Of a stretch of 15,176 nt of DNA, positions 14,070 through 15,176 are shown piece after piece; position 1 is the first letter of the stretch; the number at the start of each line of letters is the position of its first letter. The position numbers and the translations under genes are program-made. This DNA comes from an uncultured bacterium (GTDB lineage: Bacteria; Cyanobacteriota; Vampirovibrionia; Gastranaerophilales; Gastranaerophilaceae): contig URXT01000041.1 of NCBI GenBank assembly GCA_900551915.1, positions 1 to 15,176 of the forward strand. The letters run 5' to 3'. Below the pieces are notes generated by a model. The model worked only from the letters and a program-made list of their open reading frames with translations. It ran no database searches and had not been told where the DNA came from.

Positions 14070-14357
14070 TTAAGCAAGAACATCTAAGTATTCAGCCTTG
14101 ATATCGGCTCCGCAAAGTTCTTCGCGTGAAAATTGGCTTTTTGTTGCCGGATGCAAAAGAGTTCCTGCTGAAGCGTATAAACCTTTAAGGTTTTCTCCTA
14201 TAGGTGAAGTTCCTCTAAACTTAGGCTCAGCAGCTTTCAAACGATCAACACGAACCTGGTTAGTGATTGCTGAAGGCGTAGTATTGTTATCGCCGTTATA
14301 CATTTCAACTTTGCCAATTGGTGCTGTTGTTCGGTTGTTATTGACATATAAACCCAT
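14070..14357 (-). CDS. Small protein, 95 aa, with PKFRG tag and DVLA tail, unknown
   Basis: A 95-aa protein, Asn/Thr-rich at the N-terminus and probably disordered. It contains EPKFRGTSP (about 44-52), a variant of the P-x-F-K-G tag seen in the 695-aa protein, and ends YLDVLA. It has no signal peptide or membrane helix. The ATG at 14357 has GAGGT (14364-14368) six bases upstream, and a 12-bp inverted repeat immediately precedes this ribosome site. The neighbouring 67-aa gene on the same strand ends with the closely similar FDMLA, so the two may belong together. The function is unknown. Confidence 0.7.
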   Translation of the reverse strand: MGLYVNNNRTTAPIGKVEMYNGDNNTTPSAITNQVRVDRLKAAEPKFRGTSPIGENLKGLYASAGTLLHPATKSQFSREELCGADIKAEYLDVLA

Positions 14358-14369
14358 AAAAGTACCTCA

Positions 14370-14414
14370 AATTTTCCCTTATATTTATATTAAAACATTA
14401 TTTAAGGGAAAATT
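14370..14414. repeat. 12-bp perfect inverted repeat upstream of the 95-aa gene
   Basis: AATTTTCCCTTA (14370-14381) and TAAGGGAAAATT (14403-14414) are perfect complements separated by 21 AT-rich bases. On the minus strand the second arm ends one base before the GAGGT ribosome site of the 95-aa gene. No T-run follows, so it is not a terminator for the upstream 67-aa gene. It is an operator or an mRNA stem controlling translation. Confidence 0.65.
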
Positions 14415-14443
14415 GACTAATTTTTGACTTTTATTAAGTAATA

Positions 14444-14647
14444 TTAAGCTAACATGTCAAATTTGTTCGCAGTTGTCTCGCTGCCTGCAACTTTCGGATG
14501 ATTAAGATTGAAAGTGTCGTTAGTCTGAGTTGAAAACAATCCGCTTTGAAAAATATTATTTTTCGCAGGCTCCTGTTTCCTTGCCTCAAAGAAATTGACA
14601 GGGTCAACTTTAAATACATAATTTGGCTGTATTTTGTCTATGTTCAT
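14444..14647 (-). CDS. Small protein, 67 aa, with DMLA tail, unknown
   Basis: A 67-aa protein starting MNIDKIQPNYVFKVDP, rich in Asn, Thr and Phe, low in helix-forming patterns, with no signal peptide or membrane segment. It ends NKFDMLA, nearly the same as the YLDVLA end of the next gene on this strand. The ATG at 14647 has GGAGAG (complement of 14653-14658) five bases upstream, and an extended -10 promoter lies at 14674-14682. It may be co-transcribed with the 95-aa gene 86 bases downstream. No family is recognised. Confidence 0.7.
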   Translation of the reverse strand: MNIDKIQPNYVFKVDPVNFFEARKQEPAKNNIFQSGLFSTQTNDTFNLNHPKVAGSETTANKFDMLA

Positions 14648-14673
14648 ATTGGCTCTCCAAATAAATAAACGAA

Positions 14674-14682
14674 ATTATACCA
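14674..14682 (-). promoter_or_regulatory. Extended -10 promoter of the 67-aa gene
   Basis: The minus strand reads TGGTATAAT (TATAAT is the complement of 14674-14679), about 27 bases before the ATG at 14647. A TTGCAA lies 19 bases upstream, longer than ideal, which is tolerated with an extended -10. Confidence 0.5.
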
Positions 14683-14775
14683 GGGGAAATTTCAATTTTT
14701 GCAAAATAATTTACATTCTTTACAAAAAATATTGATGGAGAGTTATTTTAGAATACTTTGCGTGTATATTTGAAA

Positions 14776-15176
14776 TTATTGATCGCTTTCGTGATGTTCA
14801 TTGTCTTTCATTAATTTTTCAAAATCTGATGGCTTAAGACTCTGGACAAAATTTTTGAATTCCTGAGCTTCTGCCTCATCCTTGGCACTGTCGGTTGAAA
14901 CTGAGCCATTTGAGATAACATTTGCAGTTACAAAAATAGGTGCATCAATTCTTATAGCAATAGCAATTGCATCAGACGGGCGGCTGTCGATTTGTAAAAC
15001 GTTACCATCATTGTCTTTTAAGAAAAGAGTTGCATAATAAGTTTCTTTTTCAACATCATTGATTTCGATTTTTTCCAATTCATAACCGGTTTTTTCAATA
15101 AGATTTACAATCAAATCGTGTGTCATCGGGCGAGAAACTGTAAGATTTTCAATTTTTCTGATAATTGCACTGGCTT
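14776..15176 (-). CDS. Bifunctional nuclease family (DUF151/BFN) protein, 5' end outside window
   Basis: About 133 codons of the C-terminal part are present. The frame is open through the right edge of the window (ASAIIRKIENLTVSRP before MTHDL), so the Met at 15126 is internal and the true start lies beyond 15176. Signature blocks of the DUF151/bifunctional nuclease family are RPMTHDLIVNLIEKTGYEL, the beta strand YYATLFLKD, and IDSRPSDAIAIAIRIDAPIFV. The acidic tail (AKDEAEAQEF...KLMKDNEHH) is usual in bacterial members. Plant members have been reported to have DNase and RNase activity; bacterial roles are poorly defined. The family is common in Cyanobacteria and relatives, which fits the lineage guess. 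No terminator is evident at its 3' end. Confidence 0.92.
   Translation of the reverse strand, partial: ASAIIRKIENLTVSRPMTHDLIVNLIEKTGYELEKIEINDVEKETYYATLFLKDNDGNVLQIDSRPSDAIAIAIRIDAPIFVTANVISNGSVSTDSAKDEAEAQEFKNFVQSLKPSDFEKLMKDNEHHESDQ

Overview
The right-hand 13 kb (about 1950-15176) reads as chromosome of an uncultured gut bacterium, most likely Candidatus Gastranaerophilales (Vampirovibrionia/Melainabacteria, the non-photosynthetic relatives of Cyanobacteria). This placement is inference. It rests on AT-rich coding, a bifunctional-nuclease (DUF151) gene and trmFO near each other, and several large membrane proteins without recognisable function that carry a short P-x-F-K/R-G tag near the N-terminus, a pattern I associate with this lineage from memory. 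The left 1.9 kb looks different: strong AGGAG ribosome sites, an extended -10 promoter, an Imm63-like immunity gene and a broken CPBP (CAAX-type) protease of the kind common in Lachnospiraceae. It is either recently acquired DNA or an assembly join.

Layout. 1-1950: leftward genes for an Imm63-like protein, a CPBP remnant, two unlisted tiny ORFs (36 and 30 codons) and a four-helix membrane protein, the last three being translationally coupled. 1970-3479: rightward NarL/LuxR-type response regulator and a small histidine kinase without a sensor domain, separated by a terminator. 3555-6938: a 1127-aa membrane protein built from three copies of a two-part module. 7002-8463: leftward anti-sigma / ECF sigma / CpxP-Spy-like periplasmic protein operon with a candidate self-regulated promoter. 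8608-9824: two overlapping rightward genes for paralogous membrane proteins. 9821-11125: leftward trmFO (tRNA m5U54). 11443-13530: a 695-aa membrane protein that seems to hold two copies of the domain seen in the two previous paralogues. 13614-15176: a DUF1858 redox protein, a 52-aa ORF, two small proteins ending in the same D-[VM]-L-A tail, and the 3' part of a bifunctional nuclease gene that runs off the window.

The best candidates for undescribed biology are the membrane-protein family (8608, 9153 and 11443 genes, with the modular 1127-aa protein nearby), the ECF sigma circuit with its cysteine-tailed periplasmic partner, and the membrane protein plus micro-ORF operon at the left. No tRNA, rRNA, CRISPR array, insertion sequence or intact phage gene was seen.
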